DNA of 64,000 nucleotides. Origin: VFZP01 sp043730365 (GTDB taxonomy: Bacteria > Acidobacteriota > Terriglobia > Bryobacterales > Bryobacteraceae). The stretch's first letter is position 1. Each line of letters opens with the position of its first letter. Location: positions 10,452 to 74,451 of the forward strand of contig JAYTKJ010000868.1 of assembly GCA_043730365.1 (NCBI GenBank). Direction: 5' to 3'. The notes under the pieces are model-generated. The model made no database searches, had not been told where the DNA came from, and saw nothing but the letters and a program-made list of their open reading frames with translations. Positions 9,493-17,638 of this stretch are shown here, one piece after another. The translations under genes were made by a program, and so were the position numbers.

Positions 9493-9867
9493 TTAGGAGA
9501 GGAGAGAAGGTGGTCCGCGCTTTTGGCAGGAGCGCGCGTACGAGATTCGGTAACGCGCCTCACTCTGTTCCAGAGCGGAGGCAAAACCAAGAACCGGAGA
9601 ACTCGAAACCGTAGCAGGTAACCCCGCGGACAAGATGGCGGCGACAGGCACCGACTTCCCCGCGGGGTACAGAGGACATTTGGACTTGGCGGCGTGGACT
9701 TCCATTGAAGACCCTTTTGCGCCCGCCATGCCCTTCATCGAGCAGTGATGTTTTCCATCGCGGCGGCAGCACGATGGAAGTTTAGACTCCGTTTGCCCAG
9801 CCAAGAGCGGCGCGATCAGCGAGAAGCTGACCGCGAACGACATGAGGATGGCCTGGACCCGCCGCAA
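9493..9867 (-). CDS. Small exported Cys/His-rich protein
   Basis: A 124-aa protein with a Sec signal (MRRVQAILMSFAVSFSLIAPLLAG), followed by a compact cluster of Cys and His: 'LPSCCRRDGKHHCSMKGM' and then 'AAKSKCPLYP'. The rest is small and hydrophobic, with a final 'CQKRGPPSLLS'. I know similar small proteins with a CC-x(n)-HHC motif in acidobacteria but no assigned function. The residues would suit metal (copper or zinc) binding; that is inference only. It lies 65 bp upstream of the TonB receptor gene on the same strand and 14 bp downstream of the matrixin gene, so all four (-) strand genes could be one transcription unit. Confidence 0.7.
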   Translation of the reverse strand: MRRVQAILMSFAVSFSLIAPLLAGQTESKLPSCCRRDGKHHCSMKGMAGAKGSSMEVHAAKSKCPLYPAGKSVPVAAILSAGLPATVSSSPVLGFASALEQSEARYRISYARSCQKRGPPSLLS

Positions 9868-9881
9868 GATTTAAGTGTACT

Positions 9882-11228
9882 TCAGTTGGCGTTCACCGTG
9901 AAAGTGCGGACCGCGCTCAGCGCTCCCGTCGCACTGTTGCGAAGTGCCAGCGTATAGGCGCCTGCGGGCAGCGTGTTGATAAACACGACGTCGGTGGTGG
10001 ACGCACCGTAGGGTAGCGCCACGCATCCAGCCGTGCCGCAAGGCCCGCCGGTGAAGAATCCCTGCACTTTGGCGGGATCGATGTTTGAGCCTTGTGCCAG
10101 AATGACCAGCGGCTTGGTGGCCACCGCGCGGGTTGTCACCAGCGAGAAGTAGGTCAGCACTGGGGCCGTGGGAACGGCTGGGGGCGGCGGAGTGGCGGGC
10201 GGTGGCGTGACGCTGGTGGCCGAGCCATAGAGCGTGGCCACGCCTGCCTTGTCGCCCGCCTCCAGGCTCCGCTTCTTCGTTTCGCCCGATCCTGCCGAGG
10301 CCCACATCGTCTCTTCCGAGCATGCCGTGTCGGCTGGGTGATTGAGGCCCAGCGCGTGACCCAGTTCGTGCGTCGCGATCGCCTGCACGTCAAACTTGCC
10401 CGCCTCGCCGGTGGTGGTCCACGTGAAGCGGTTGTTGAACGTCATCGAGAATCTCACCATCTGTTTGGTGGCTACCGAATATTCTGAGCGAGTCGACGCC
10501 AACGTGCTCCCTGCACCCAGGTCTCCCAGCGAGATGATGTGCGGGCTGCTCGGGCCCGCTCTAAAGGCGAACTTCGATCCTGCGCCAGTCCAGCTCTGCG
10601 CGGCTGCCTGAAGCACAGAGCCCCAAGCGGCAGGCAGGTTCGGGCCGGCCAAATAGGTGGTGGCGGGCTCTGCCCATTTGACTCCCGTATAGGCTGAGCA
10701 GGACACAGCTCCGAGATCGATGACACCGCCCCGGTCGCGCGTGCCAGTCTCCACAGTGCGCAAGAACTCACGTGCCCGGTCCATCTCTTTTTCTGAGATC
10801 GCCTCGCCGGCGTCGCCCCGGGACTGTTGGATCCGATAGACAATGTCCCGTCCACGCGCTGGTTCGAGCCGATATTTTTCCAGCGGCCGATCAGCGGTGC
10901 CAAACACGACCACATCCTCGTCGTTCTCAAATCGAGGGACGTCCGAGAACGTAACCACCCGGTCTCCGACTGTTCCTCCCTTCACAGTAAAACGAAGGTC
11001 TGTACGTCCCGTCTCTTCGCTGTCCTTTAGTACTGACTCGGTCCTGATGGCGACGTCGGTATATATTTCGCCGTCCGCGCCGACGTGGCTATCGGCTGCG
11101 GCAACTCGCCCCACCACGATCAGCGGCGACTCCTGCGTCAGTTCGGCTAGCGTCTTGGATTGTCCTGCCATCAGCGTGCCGGCGGCAGAAAGCACAAATG
11201 ACAAAGTGCGGATCTGAAAACGATGCAT
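9882..11228 (-). CDS. Matrixin-like zinc metalloprotease with C-terminal IPT-like domain
   Basis: A 448-aa exported protein. ATG 11228 is chosen because AGGAG lies 7 bases upstream and a signal peptide follows directly (IRTLSFVLSAAGTLMAGQ); the frame extends further upstream without signal features. The zinc site HELGHALGLNH (HExxHxxGxxH) marks the metzincin/matrixin family, and 'MWASAGSG' may supply the Met-turn. A region of ~170 residues after the signal is a separate beta-rich domain ('IVVGRVAAADSHVG'). After a Pro-rich linker (PPPATPPPPAVP) the C-terminus resembles an IPT/Ig-like domain with a Cys pair (GGPCGTAGC). Probable role: secreted or surface peptidase. It is divergent from the DUF1549 gene at 11,403. 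Confidence 0.88.
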   Translation of the reverse strand: MHRFQIRTLSFVLSAAGTLMAGQSKTLAELTQESPLIVVGRVAAADSHVGADGEIYTDVAIRTESVLKDSEETGRTDLRFTVKGGTVGDRVVTFSDVPRFENDEDVVVFGTADRPLEKYRLEPARGRDIVYRIQQSRGDAGEAISEKEMDRAREFLRTVETGTRDRGGVIDLGAVSCSAYTGVKWAEPATTYLAGPNLPAAWGSVLQAAAQSWTGAGSKFAFRAGPSSPHIISLGDLGAGSTLASTRSEYSVATKQMVRFSMTFNNRFTWTTTGEAGKFDVQAIATHELGHALGLNHPADTACSEETMWASAGSGETKKRSLEAGDKAGVATLYGSATSVTPPPATPPPPAVPTAPVLTYFSLVTTRAVATKPLVILAQGSNIDPAKVQGFFTGGPCGTAGCVALPYGASTTDVVFINTLPAGAYTLALRNSATGALSAVRTFTVNAN

Positions 11229-11337
11229 GCATCTCCTATAGAAATTTAGAATGGGGCCCAGGGCCGGTGATTCTGTGCTTATCGTCACGGTGCAGCGTTC
11301 TTGAGTCAATCTTGGGGGCTCAGTGCGACTCGCCAAA

Positions 11338-11382
11338 GTACTAGGGATTATTCCTCTGGCGCAGGCCGCATTTTCGTACTAG
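11338..11382. promoter_or_regulatory. Paired GTACTAG direct repeat in a divergent intergenic region
   Basis: The 174-bp space between the matrixin gene (-) and the DUF1549 gene (+) holds two exact copies of GTACTAG, at 11,338-11,344 and 11,376-11,382, with starts 38 bp apart. They flank 'GGGATTATTCC', an imperfect dyad. Two equal sites on one side of the helix would suit a regulator or sigma factor, but I do not recognise the motif. The second copy ends about 20 bp before the start codon of the downstream gene. Confidence 0.3.
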
Positions 11383-11402
11383 AGTAATGACAGAGGACTG
11401 GA

Positions 11403-13232
11403 TTGGGTGTGACGAAGCGTATCGTTATTTGTTCATTCTCAGTGTGTCTGGCGGTCTCGGCTGAAGTTCATTGCCCGGCCTATCCTTCCGAAAAGCGCGA
11501 AGCGCAACTGTCCGCGTTCCAAATGGAGCGCGCTGGCGTGGCCGCCATGTCGGCCGCTGCCAAAGCCGCGAGCGTCGAACGTACGGCGGCGGCGCGCAAC
11601 AATTTTATAGACGACTACATCTTCAACCAGATGGACGCCGCGCGCATTCAGCCCGCTGCTCTGTCCGGAGACACGATGTTTCTGCGCCGTGTTTACCTGG
11701 ACGTCACCGGCCGCTTGCCTCAGCCGGAAGCGATGCGCGAATTCCTCGGTGACACCCGTGCCAATAAACGCGCGCTCGCCATCGATAAGCTGGTGAATTC
11801 GCCAGACTACACAGACTACTGGACCTACTACTTCGGCAACAAGTTCCAGATCACCAGCGCCTACTACAACCTGATTGGTATTCCCGGCCGCAACCTCTTC
11901 TACAATTTCCTGCGCGATGCGGTGCAGAGTGATCGCCCGTACTACGAAGTGGTGAATGAGATGATCACTGCCACGGGCGATTCCTTTGAGAAGGCGCCTG
12001 CCAACTTCGTGCTGCGCTCGATCCAAATGGGCGATCCCGTCCAGGACACCTGGGACACGTTGACGGCCGACATCACGCAGAAATTCTTGGGCGTGCAGAC
12101 GCTCTGTGTTTCCTGTCACGATGGCCGCGGGCACCTGGAGCAGATCAACCTGCATCTGACCGGCATCAAACGCCGCCAGTTCTACCAGCAGTCGGCCTTC
12201 TTATCCCGCTTGGCGATGGCGCAGTTGCCGGTCGACGTCTTCGATCAGACGCGCCGCACTTTGGTTTTTGATAAAGACCATGGCATCTACGACGGCTCGG
12301 TGAGCTCAGGCAATCCCGGCCAGCGCCCGCCGCGCACCGGCAACTGGGAGCCTGCCTATATGTTCTCCGGCGAAACGCCGAGGAGCGGCGAGTGGCGCAG
12401 GGAATTGAGCCGCATGATCATTGAAGATCGTCAGTTTGCTCGTGCCACGGTCAACTATCTGTGGGCCCACTTCTTCCGGCAGGGTATCGTGGATCCACCC
12501 GATGCTTGGGACTTGGCGCGTATCGACCCCAAGAATCCGCCTAAAGCCCCCTGGACGATGCAGGCCAGCCATCCGGAGTTGCTCGAAGCATTGACCGACG
12601 AATTCATCACCAGTCGATACTCCATCAAGCGTATGGTGCGGCTCATGACCGTATCGAATGCGTATCAGTTGTCCAGCCGCTACGAAGGCACTTGGCGGCC
12701 TGAGTACGCCAGGTTTTTTGCCCGCAACACGCCGCGCCGGTTGACCGCCGAAGAAGCGTGGGATGCCCTCACTGCCTCCACGCAATCAGAAGTGCCGATG
12801 TTCGTCGAAGGCTTCGCCGCTCCACTGACGCGCGCGGTGCAACTGCCTGACGCGACCGAGCCTAGGCAGGATTCGCGCATCCGCACTTTTCTGAATAACT
12901 TCGGCCGTGGCGACTGGTGGCGAGTGCCTCGGGATCCGGGTTCAAGCATGGTGCAGGTTCTCTATTTCATGAACGATGCGACCATCAACGCGCGGACCTT
13001 TGGCGCCAGGCTGGGCGGCGGCAACGCGCAGACTCGCGTCGCCCGGCTAGCGGCCTCCGATCTGGCCGAAGACCTGTGCATTGATGAGTTGTTCATGGCC
13101 ACCGTCGGCCGCGAGCCAACGGGGGAAGAATATGCGGCGGCCAAACGCACGTCGTCGCAAACGCGCGAAGACTGGCTGGCTGACCTCCAGTGGGCCTTGC
13201 TCAATAAGGTTGAGTTCCTGTTCGTGAATTAG
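11403..13232 (+). CDS. DUF1549/DUF1553 domain-containing protein
   Basis: A 609-aa protein with a short signal-like start (RIVICSFSVCLAVSAEVHC). DUF1549 lies around residues 70-260: 'FIDDYIFNQMDAARIQPA', 'FLRRVYLDVTGRLPQPEAM', 'KLVNSPDYTDYWTYYFGN', with the internal CVSCHDG motif at ~residue 237. The C-terminal half is DUF1553-like ('VNYLWAHFFRQGIVDPPDAW', 'HPELLEALTDEFI', 'MVRLMTVSNAYQLSSRY', 'FLNNFGRGDWW', 'ALLNKVEFLFVN'). Unlike the homologue at 19,966 it lacks an N-terminal cytochrome domain. The start could be TTG 11,403 or GTG 11,409; GAGGA at 11,393-11,397 suits either. It is followed 16 bp later by a DUF1501 partner. Confidence 0.88.
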   Translation: MGVTKRIVICSFSVCLAVSAEVHCPAYPSEKREAQLSAFQMERAGVAAMSAAAKAASVERTAAARNNFIDDYIFNQMDAARIQPAALSGDTMFLRRVYLDVTGRLPQPEAMREFLGDTRANKRALAIDKLVNSPDYTDYWTYYFGNKFQITSAYYNLIGIPGRNLFYNFLRDAVQSDRPYYEVVNEMITATGDSFEKAPANFVLRSIQMGDPVQDTWDTLTADITQKFLGVQTLCVSCHDGRGHLEQINLHLTGIKRRQFYQQSAFLSRLAMAQLPVDVFDQTRRTLVFDKDHGIYDGSVSSGNPGQRPPRTGNWEPAYMFSGETPRSGEWRRELSRMIIEDRQFARATVNYLWAHFFRQGIVDPPDAWDLARIDPKNPPKAPWTMQASHPELLEALTDEFITSRYSIKRMVRLMTVSNAYQLSSRYEGTWRPEYARFFARNTPRRLTAEEAWDALTASTQSEVPMFVEGFAAPLTRAVQLPDATEPRQDSRIRTFLNNFGRGDWWRVPRDPGSSMVQVLYFMNDATINARTFGARLGGGNAQTRVARLAASDLAEDLCIDELFMATVGREPTGEEYAAAKRTSSQTREDWLADLQWALLNKVEFLFVN

Positions 13233-13248
13233 AGGAGATCAGAACGCC

Positions 13249-14586
13249 ATGCAAGGTTGCCTTTCTCAAGCTCACTACACGCGCCGGAAGCTGCTCACCG
13301 GCTTCGGTGCCTGGGGCGCTCTCGCCGCGCTTGCCCGGCGTGGCGATGCGCAGATTCAGCAGGCCAGCGTGCAAACCCGCAACTCCGCCAAGGCTTGCAT
13401 CTTCGTTAACCTCAGCGGCGCACCTAGTCATCTGGACACTTTCGACGTGAAGGACGCCGCCTGGAACGCGCCCGATACCAGCATCGTGCAAGCGGGTCAG
13501 GTCACGCTTAACAAAACGATCTTTCCGAATTTGGCGAATATCGGCCAGGACTTGTGCCTGCTGCGCTCAGTGGTGAGTTGGGAAGCGGCGCATGACCGCG
13601 GTCAGTTCTACATGCAGACTTCCCACCCGGCCAATCCCGCCTTCCTGGCCGAGTCGCCGCACATCGGCGCGGTCGTGGCCTATGAAATGGGGAAAGCGTC
13701 CAGTAAGTTGCCCCCGTTCCTGGCCTTCAACGGCGCGCCTCGGGGAGCTACGTTCCTCGGCGGCCGCAACGAACCGATGAACGCGCCGGCCAATCAGGGC
13801 GGCTTTAGCACCATCACGCATCCGTTTTTCGGCAATGCCAGCGAGGCGCGTTTTCAACAGCGTTTCGCCCTTCTTGAAAAGCTTGATGGCGAGATTCGCC
13901 GCAATCCGCACGACCAACTGCAGGCCAACCACGCCTCGTTCTACACGTCGGCCAAAAGCATGATGTACGATCCGGTTATCACCGACGTGTTCCGCTTCAG
14001 CGCCGATGACAACAGCCGCTACGGCAATACGAATTTCGGCCGCAGTTGCATTGTTGCGCGCAACGCGGTGCGCAGCGGGCAGGGCGCGTCATTCATTAAC
14101 CTTACGATCGGAGGCTGGGACATGCATCAGCGCATGTTTGATACCGGCTACCCCGGCAACCTCTATCAGGTGGGCGGCGATCTGGACCGATCCATCGCCA
14201 TGCTGGTGGAGGATTTGAAGGCCAGCGGCCACTTTGACTCGACGCTCATCGTCATGATGGGCGAGTTCGGACGCACGCCAGGCGCCCTCAATGTATCGGG
14301 TGGCCGCGATCATCACAAGAACGCCATGTGCTGCGCCATGCTCGGCGGCGGGGTGAAGGGCGGCCGCGTGATTGGCGTTACCGATGCCAACGGCGCCGAG
14401 GTTAAGGACCCGGGCTGGACCAAGCAGCGCCCCATCTATTTCGAGGACATCACGGCCACCATTTATTCGGCGCTCGGCATCAACTGGACGCGGAGCCTCA
14501 CTGATACGCCATCGGGCAGGCGCTTCGAGTATGTACCGTATGCTTCCACCGGCCAGCATACTTGTGTTCAGGAAGTCTTCGGCTAA
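13249..14586 (+). CDS. DUF1501 domain-containing protein
   Basis: A 445-aa protein with a Tat-like N-terminus ('YTRRKLLTGFGAWGALAALARRGDA'), followed by the DUF1501 pattern: 'CIFVNLSGAPSHLDTFDVKD', 'LCLLRSVVSWEAAHDRGQFYMQT', 'PHIGAVVAYEMG', 'GGWDMHQ', 'IVMMGEFGRTPG' and 'GRDHHKNAMCCAMLGGGVKGGRVIG'. These motifs relate it to the alkaline phosphatase/sulfatase superfamily; the metal-ligand-like Asp, His and Glu are present, but no substrate is known. AGGAG precedes the ATG. It is the second gene of the DUF1549-DUF1501 pair and is followed 4 bp later by a large Ig-like secreted protein. Confidence 0.92.
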   Translation: MQGCLSQAHYTRRKLLTGFGAWGALAALARRGDAQIQQASVQTRNSAKACIFVNLSGAPSHLDTFDVKDAAWNAPDTSIVQAGQVTLNKTIFPNLANIGQDLCLLRSVVSWEAAHDRGQFYMQTSHPANPAFLAESPHIGAVVAYEMGKASSKLPPFLAFNGAPRGATFLGGRNEPMNAPANQGGFSTITHPFFGNASEARFQQRFALLEKLDGEIRRNPHDQLQANHASFYTSAKSMMYDPVITDVFRFSADDNSRYGNTNFGRSCIVARNAVRSGQGASFINLTIGGWDMHQRMFDTGYPGNLYQVGGDLDRSIAMLVEDLKASGHFDSTLIVMMGEFGRTPGALNVSGGRDHHKNAMCCAMLGGGVKGGRVIGVTDANGAEVKDPGWTKQRPIYFEDITATIYSALGINWTRSLTDTPSGRRFEYVPYASTGQHTCVQEVFG

Positions 14587-14590
14587 ACCC

Positions 14591-17347
14591 ATGCGGGCGG
14601 CTGTTCTCACTGTCGCGGCGGCGTCGCTTGGGTGGGCGCAGGTAGCCCGGGTCGACGTCTACACTCCGGCGTCGATGGTCATTGTGGGAGAAGAGGTGCG
14701 TCTGGCCGTGGCGGCCCGCACGGCGCAAGAGCAGATTATTCAGGACTCCCCGCTCACGTTCGTCTCCAGCCAGCCAACGATTCTCTCGGTCGACTCGCGC
14801 GGCATCGTGCGCGCCCTTCGTCCCGGTCAGGCCAACATTACGGTTCGCTCCGGCAACCAGCAGAACATCGTCGAGATCCTGGCCGCTCCCAAGCGGATCG
14901 CCGTCGATCCGCCGGCGCGCGACATTTTCGTCGGTGAGCGCATCCAATTTACGGGGATTGCTTACGACGCAAATGACAACGCAATCCCGAACGTGGTTTT
15001 CTCGTGGACCGTCACCGGGGCCAACGGCAACCAGATCAACGCCGCCACGATCGCCTCGAGCACCGGCCTGCTTACCAGCAACGGCGTGTCGGAGGTGACG
15101 GTGCGCGCCAACTTGAACTTTGCTTCGCGCGCGGACCGATTTCCGCCACAACTGATTGGCGTCGCCCGCGTGACCATCCGCCCGCGCTCGGACTATCGTG
15201 TAGCCCGTCTGCTGAGCACCGAAGACGTGCGCAACAGTTTTACGATGCGCCGCGTGCTGGCCAATATCGCCGGCAACGACAAAGGCCAGTTTGTTTTTCG
15301 CGCCTCGCTCGATGGCATCGCCAGTTGCGTCGTTCTTTATGATCACGGCCAGTTCCGTTGCGTGGCCAGCGCCGGTGAGCCGCGGCCGCTGGGCGGCAAT
15401 ATCGTTACGCCTTTTGGGCAGCCGGCCATCAACAACCGGGGAGAAATTCTGGTGGGTGCCAGCGGCATCGGGTTGTTGCTGATCGACAAGGACCGCCGCC
15501 AAAGCTACCCCATTCAGGACAGCGCCTATTTTGGCGACTATGTCATGGCCGGCGGCTTTAACGTCAGCAAGAAATCGCTCAACGACTATGGCGACGTGCT
15601 GTTTGCGTTCAACTTTCGACGCACCTCCGACAACATCACCCTGCGTGGCTTGGCCCGGCTTTCCGAGGGCGAACCTGAATTTGTGTGGTCTTCCGATCAG
15701 CCGCTGCCGGGTCTGACGGGCGCGGTGAATCTGGAGGATTGGGGCATTGACCGCAACGGCGTTGCCTACTTCCAGGCCGCTACCTCCAACGGTCGCGGTA
15801 TCTATCGCGCCGAGCGATTTCAGGCTCCCCGCCGCTTGATCGGTCAGGGCGATGCGAACGACGGCTCAACCATTACCCAACTGAGCGGCCTGCAAGTGGC
15901 CGAGGACGGCAGCATCGCGTTTCTGATCAATCGCCAGAACGGCGTCACCTCGATCGGCCGGATTCTCCGGGGAAGCAGCGCGGCGCTTGAGTCACTCCGC
16001 AGCACCGGCAATCCCACCAATCCCATCGCTATCGCTTCGAACGGAGCCATCCTTTTCCGCGGCGACACCGGCCAAGGCTACGGTCTCTATCGCTGGGAAG
16101 GCGCGCAGTCCACGTTGGTGCTCCTGCGGCGCAACACCCCGGCGGGCGAAGCCGTTACCGCGTTCAACGGCGGCGCGATCTCGGCGGGAGGGGGAGTGAT
16201 TGCGCAAGCCGCCGCCGCCGCGCGCGAGTTCGTGCTGTTTGCCGCCGGCGATGGCGCGCCTACGATTTTGCAAACCAACGGCGACATCCAGGTGTCCGGC
16301 CGCGTGCACGTGCCGGTTGGCGCGGCCTTGATCCCTGGCGAGAACGCCGGCAACGCTCGCCTTCGGCTTGGCGACGTGCGTAGCGCCTACGAGGTTGATG
16401 CGGGCAAGCTGATTCCCCGTTTGGTTGACCTTGATATGTTGCCGGACAGCAACCGTTTTTTCGGCGATGGGGCCAGCTTTGAGGAGCCCAATGGCGATCT
16501 GATGTTCGTCGTCAACAATACGATCTTCCGCCAGCGTGTCTCCGGCATCGAAATGATATTGCGCAATCAGGTGGCGACTGACGACAATCAGCGCTTGTCG
16601 TTTTCCACCGGAATCCGTCCGGCCATCAACCCGCTCGGCGCCATGGCGCTGGTTGCCGCTACGGCGACGGGTGAACGGCGCATCTATCTACGAACCTCAG
16701 GCGGACAGTTGCAACTGATGGGCATTGTCAACACCACTCGCGTGGCGGGCGGCGACGTCATCACGGCCGTGCGTTCGCTGGTGATGGACAACCTCGGTCG
16801 CGTGATGGCGCAACTCGATGTGCGCAACACACCTTCGAGCCTATACATATGGAGCGGCCGTGACTGGGTCGCCGTGGCCGTCCCGTTGCAGACGATGGTG
16901 GACGGACAGCCGATTCGCGATCTGGTGCGCGGGCCGCTCGCTGGCGGAAATCGCTTCTACATGATCGTGAATCGCGGCGAGACCGGGCAGACGACGGTGC
17001 CGACGGTCCTCGAGTATGGCCCTGACCGCTGGACGCCTATTCTCACCAGCGGCGACGCGCTGCCGCAAGGCGGGAGCATCTCCAGCTTCGGCGTGTTTGA
17101 TGTGAATGACCGCAACGAACTGGCCGTGTCGATTAACGGCAACACCGGCGGCTCCACCGGTCTGCTGCTGCGCACTGCCGACGGTAACCTGCGCCTGGTG
17201 CAGCAGTTGATTCGCGCTACCAGCGTCGAGGGCGAGTACGTCACGGGTTTCTCGGAAATCGATCTCCGTGCCGACGGCCGGATCTTTTTCGGCTCCATGA
17301 CGATCAAGGACGCCTATACGATCTTCATAGCGGAACCGGCGCGCTAG
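14591..17347 (+). CDS. Secreted Ig-like (BIG2) domain protein with beta-propeller-like body
   Basis: 918 aa from ATG 14,591, which begins a signal peptide (MRAAVLTVAAASLGWAQ); the upstream open frame overlaps the DUF1501 gene and is not coding. Residues ~18-105 resemble a bacterial Ig-like group 2 domain ('SQPTILSVDSRGIVRALRPGQANITVRSG'), then a second Ig-like domain ('VGERIQFTGIAYDANDNAIPNVVFSWTVTG'). The remaining ~700 residues repeat a pattern of short strands with 'NDRGEI/NEPNGDL/NDRNELAVS' turns, as in the acidobacterial propeller-like proteins where each blade reports 'in the next statement'; I do not assign a family. No catalytic motif is visible. It starts 4 bp after the DUF1501 stop and so is probably the third gene of that operon. 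Confidence 0.82.
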   Translation: MRAAVLTVAAASLGWAQVARVDVYTPASMVIVGEEVRLAVAARTAQEQIIQDSPLTFVSSQPTILSVDSRGIVRALRPGQANITVRSGNQQNIVEILAAPKRIAVDPPARDIFVGERIQFTGIAYDANDNAIPNVVFSWTVTGANGNQINAATIASSTGLLTSNGVSEVTVRANLNFASRADRFPPQLIGVARVTIRPRSDYRVARLLSTEDVRNSFTMRRVLANIAGNDKGQFVFRASLDGIASCVVLYDHGQFRCVASAGEPRPLGGNIVTPFGQPAINNRGEILVGASGIGLLLIDKDRRQSYPIQDSAYFGDYVMAGGFNVSKKSLNDYGDVLFAFNFRRTSDNITLRGLARLSEGEPEFVWSSDQPLPGLTGAVNLEDWGIDRNGVAYFQAATSNGRGIYRAERFQAPRRLIGQGDANDGSTITQLSGLQVAEDGSIAFLINRQNGVTSIGRILRGSSAALESLRSTGNPTNPIAIASNGAILFRGDTGQGYGLYRWEGAQSTLVLLRRNTPAGEAVTAFNGGAISAGGGVIAQAAAAAREFVLFAAGDGAPTILQTNGDIQVSGRVHVPVGAALIPGENAGNARLRLGDVRSAYEVDAGKLIPRLVDLDMLPDSNRFFGDGASFEEPNGDLMFVVNNTIFRQRVSGIEMILRNQVATDDNQRLSFSTGIRPAINPLGAMALVAATATGERRIYLRTSGGQLQLMGIVNTTRVAGGDVITAVRSLVMDNLGRVMAQLDVRNTPSSLYIWSGRDWVAVAVPLQTMVDGQPIRDLVRGPLAGGNRFYMIVNRGETGQTTVPTVLEYGPDRWTPILTSGDALPQGGSISSFGVFDVNDRNELAVSINGNTGGSTGLLLRTADGNLRLVQQLIRATSVEGEYVTGFSEIDLRADGRIFFGSMTIKDAYTIFIAEPAR

Positions 17348-17589
17348 GCCGATTCCCCACCTTCAAGGTGTTCCAGCCGCTGATGGTGTAATTCCGCAAT
17401 ACGCGCCAGGGCCCGGATATTTTCGGCATCGGCCGCGATAGCTTCGCGGATCACTTTCATCTCCGAGTCATGCCGCTCGAAGGCCTCGTCATGGTATCGC
17501 TGACGCGCGGCCATTTCATGTTGGCTTTTGGCCACCTGTTCGAGAATGCGTTCTATGCGATCAAGCCGCTCACTGCCGTCCGTCGTCAT
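17344..17589 (-). CDS. Small coiled-coil protein of unknown function
   Basis: About 81 aa from ATG 17,589 (a GTG at 17,607 would add six residues; AAAGG lies ~9 bases before the ATG). The whole chain is predicted helical with heptad-like spacing ('RLDRIERILEQVAKSQHEM', 'EMKVIREAIAADAENIRALARIAELHHQRLEHLEGG') and many charged residues. Similar short coiled-coil proteins are frequent in acidobacterial genomes, without known function. Its stop overlaps by 4 bp the convergent stop of the Ig-like protein. Confidence 0.6.
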   Translation of the reverse strand: MTTDGSERLDRIERILEQVAKSQHEMAARQRYHDEAFERHDSEMKVIREAIAADAENIRALARIAELHHQRLEHLEGGESA

Positions 17590-17638
17590 GTTGAGTGCCT
17601 TTGTCACCAGCGTATCATCGAAGACGCCTATCTACTTC

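Noticed and set aside
14372..14590. N-terminal extension of the Ig-like protein
   Set aside because: This part lies inside the DUF1501 gene in another frame and reads as Arg/Ser-rich noise; a signal peptide starts at 14,591.
14498..15502. A 334-codon (-) frame across the DUF1501/Ig-like junction
   Set aside because: It covers two real genes on the other strand and is Arg/Gly/Asp-rich, as are other shadows here.
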